Positions 14,204 through 15,445 of a stretch of DNA of 15,445 nt are shown here, piece by piece. Origin of the DNA: an uncultured Bacteroidota bacterium. GTDB lineage: Bacteria; Bacteroidota; Bacteroidia; UKL13-3. Position 1 is the stretch's first letter. Every line of letters starts with the position of its first letter. The notes beneath the pieces are model-generated. The model was not told the origin of the DNA and made no database searches. It saw only the letters and a program-made list of their open reading frames with translations. The position numbers were made by a program, and so were the translations under genes. The stretch spans positions 1 to 15,445 of the forward strand of contig CAIVPY010000156.1 of the NCBI GenBank assembly GCA_903907885.1, written 5' to 3'.

Positions 14204-15445
14204 ATGAAGTACATCAAATGGTTTTTATTCCTCTTTATTGCAAGCGCAGTAGCAAGTTGCGGACTGAGTAGCGATAGAGGAGAATTGGTAGGGTCGCCAG
14301 GGCGCAAAGCTTGGTTTCATCCACAACCTTACGGAACAGTATATGTTCCAACAGGCTCTTTTCATATAGGTGCTAATGAACAAGATGTGCCCATGGCAAT
14401 GATTGCTCCAAACAAGCAAGTTACCATTAGTGCGTTCTATATGGACGAAACTGAAATCACAAATAACGAGTATCGTCAGTTTGTTGATGCTGTTTATGAC
14501 TCAATTGTTCGTGAAAAATTAGGAGAAAAATTCTTTCTTACTTTTGAAGAACCTATTGGAGATGCAGATCATGGATTGAATTACCGTCAAAAAATTGATC
14601 CAGAAGAAGATTTGAAAGGTAATGAAGATGTAAAAGAGCTTAATTATAAAGGCGATGAAATATATTATCGTACTGTTCAAGTGGATGTTCGTAAATTGAA
14701 ATACCGATATGAGTATATTGATTTAAGAGCAGCTGCCCAATATAGCAAGCAAGCTGGTTATAAAAGAAATCGTGGCGAGTTTAAACACAAAGAAGAAGTG
14801 GATGTATATCCCGATACTTTGGTATTTATGCGTGATTATACGTATTCATATAATGAACCGATTGCAACTGTTTATTTTTGGCATCCAAAATATGATGATT
14901 ATCCTGTAGTGGGAGTAAATTGGAAACAAGCTAATGGATTTAGCTTTTGGAGAACCACTCATCTTAATTCATTCTATGCTGAAAATGAAGAAAACACTGT
15001 AACTGCATTCCGCTTACCAACTGAGTACGAGTGGGAATATGCAGCTCGTGGTGGAAGAGATCAAAACTTGTATCCTTGGGGTAACTATTATACACGTAAT
15101 GCCAAAGGTTGTGCATTGGCAAACTTTAAACCAAATAGAGGTGATTATGCAAACGATGGTGGACATTATCCAATTCGTGTTGCTTCATATTTCCCTAACG
15201 ATTATGGTTTGTATGACATGAGTGGAAACGTAGCAGAGTGGACTCGCTCAGCGTATGCTGAAAGTGCCAACTTGTTTACACACGATCATAACCCTGACTT
15301 CCAATATGATGCTAAAGAAGAAGATTCTGAAACATTAAAACGTAAAACCATTCGTGGCGGTTCATGGAAAGACATAGCACATTATATACAATGCGGTACA
15401 CGTACTTATGAATATCAAGATAGTGCCAATTCTTATACTGGTTTC
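14204..15445 (+). CDS. gldK: GldK/PorK type IX secretion lipoprotein, 5' part (runs off right edge)
   Basis: The frame from the ATG at 14204 is open to the last base (414 codons), so the C-terminus is missing. Residues 1-19 form a lipoprotein signal with lipobox V-A-S-C (Cys19). From about residue 43 the protein is a FGE-sulfatase/SUMF1-type domain: VPTGSFHIGANEQD, MDETEITNNEYRQF, PVVGVNWKQANGF, FRLPTEYEWEYAARGG, YPWGNYY, NDYGLYDMSGNVAEW and IRGGSW are all visible. In GldK/PorK this fold is structural rather than catalytic. With GldN/PorN it forms the periplasmic ring of the type IX secretion system attached to the outer membrane, powered by the GldL-GldM motor. It has the usual N-terminal features of its family, whose members are about 450-490 residues. 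By family order gldL, gldM and gldN should follow to the right. Confidence 0.93.
   Translation, partial: MKYIKWFLFLFIASAVASCGLSSDRGELVGSPGRKAWFHPQPYGTVYVPTGSFHIGANEQDVPMAMIAPNKQVTISAFYMDETEITNNEYRQFVDAVYDSIVREKLGEKFFLTFEEPIGDADHGLNYRQKIDPEEDLKGNEDVKELNYKGDEIYYRTVQVDVRKLKYRYEYIDLRAAAQYSKQAGYKRNRGEFKHKEEVDVYPDTLVFMRDYTYSYNEPIATVYFWHPKYDDYPVVGVNWKQANGFSFWRTTHLNSFYAENEENTVTAFRLPTEYEWEYAARGGRDQNLYPWGNYYTRNAKGCALANFKPNRGDYANDGGHYPIRVASYFPNDYGLYDMSGNVAEWTRSAYAESANLFTHDHNPDFQYDAKEEDSETLKRKTIRGGSWKDIAHYIQCGTRTYEYQDSANSYTGF

Noticed and set aside
14225..14419. Minus-strand open frame at the start of gldK
   Set aside because: It is antisense to the conserved signal peptide and first domain of gldK, with a Cys/His-rich composition typical of shadow frames.

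Overview
The window comes from a low-GC member of the Bacteroidota. Several independent signs point there: a PorP/SprF family protein directly followed by the start of a GldK/PorK lipoprotein (type IX secretion/gliding core genes of this phylum), a DUF4271 protein, an LruC-domain lipoprotein, almost no Shine-Dalgarno sequences, and a promoter upstream of gldK that fits the phylum's TTTG / TAnnTTTG pattern with a 19-nt spacer. All 12 recognised genes are chromosomal in character. I see no insertion sequence, phage gene, CRISPR array, tRNA or rRNA. Coding density is high and no gene-free stretch exceeds about 150 bases. The genus cannot be told from this.

Layout. 2-835 (+) is the 3' part of a TPR protein cut by the left edge. 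943-2946 (+) is a large secreted lipoprotein with DUF4114 and LruC domains, closed by a perfect 14-bp terminator hairpin. 3025-4557 (+) is lysS. 4702-5460 (+) is a LytTR response regulator without a neighbouring kinase, closed by a second clear terminator. 7396-5503 (-) holds rnz (RNase Z) and then an RlmI-like methyltransferase, a small RNA-processing pair. The gaps beside rnz carry degenerate 7/14-nt phased repeats. 7509-8270 (+) is a short-chain dehydrogenase. It converges on hemW (9439-8312, -) across a 41-bp gap with a perfect palindrome.

From 9469 to the right edge everything is on the + strand: a compact Omp85/TamA-like outer-membrane protein, a six-helix DUF4271 membrane protein, hemD (uroporphyrinogen-III synthase), a PorP/SprF protein, and the first 414 codons of gldK/porK. 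The first three are joined by TTGA stop/start overlaps and look like one transcript. porP and gldK each have their own promoter candidate with a 19-nt spacer. All three joined genes, and the divergent hemW, appear to start with TTG, giving four TTG starts in a row.

How the genes work together: the right third is an envelope/secretion block. PorP and GldK belong to the type IX apparatus; the Omp85-like and DUF4271 proteins sit directly upstream and may serve envelope biogenesis (inference). hemW and hemD are both haem-related but are on opposite strands. The left part is a mixture of housekeeping (lysS, rnz), regulation (LytTR) and surface (LruC) genes. I found no clearly new defence or mobile system. 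The best leads are the TTG-start cluster, the Omp85-DUF4271-HemD-PorP-GldK gene order, and the heptad repeats around rnz.
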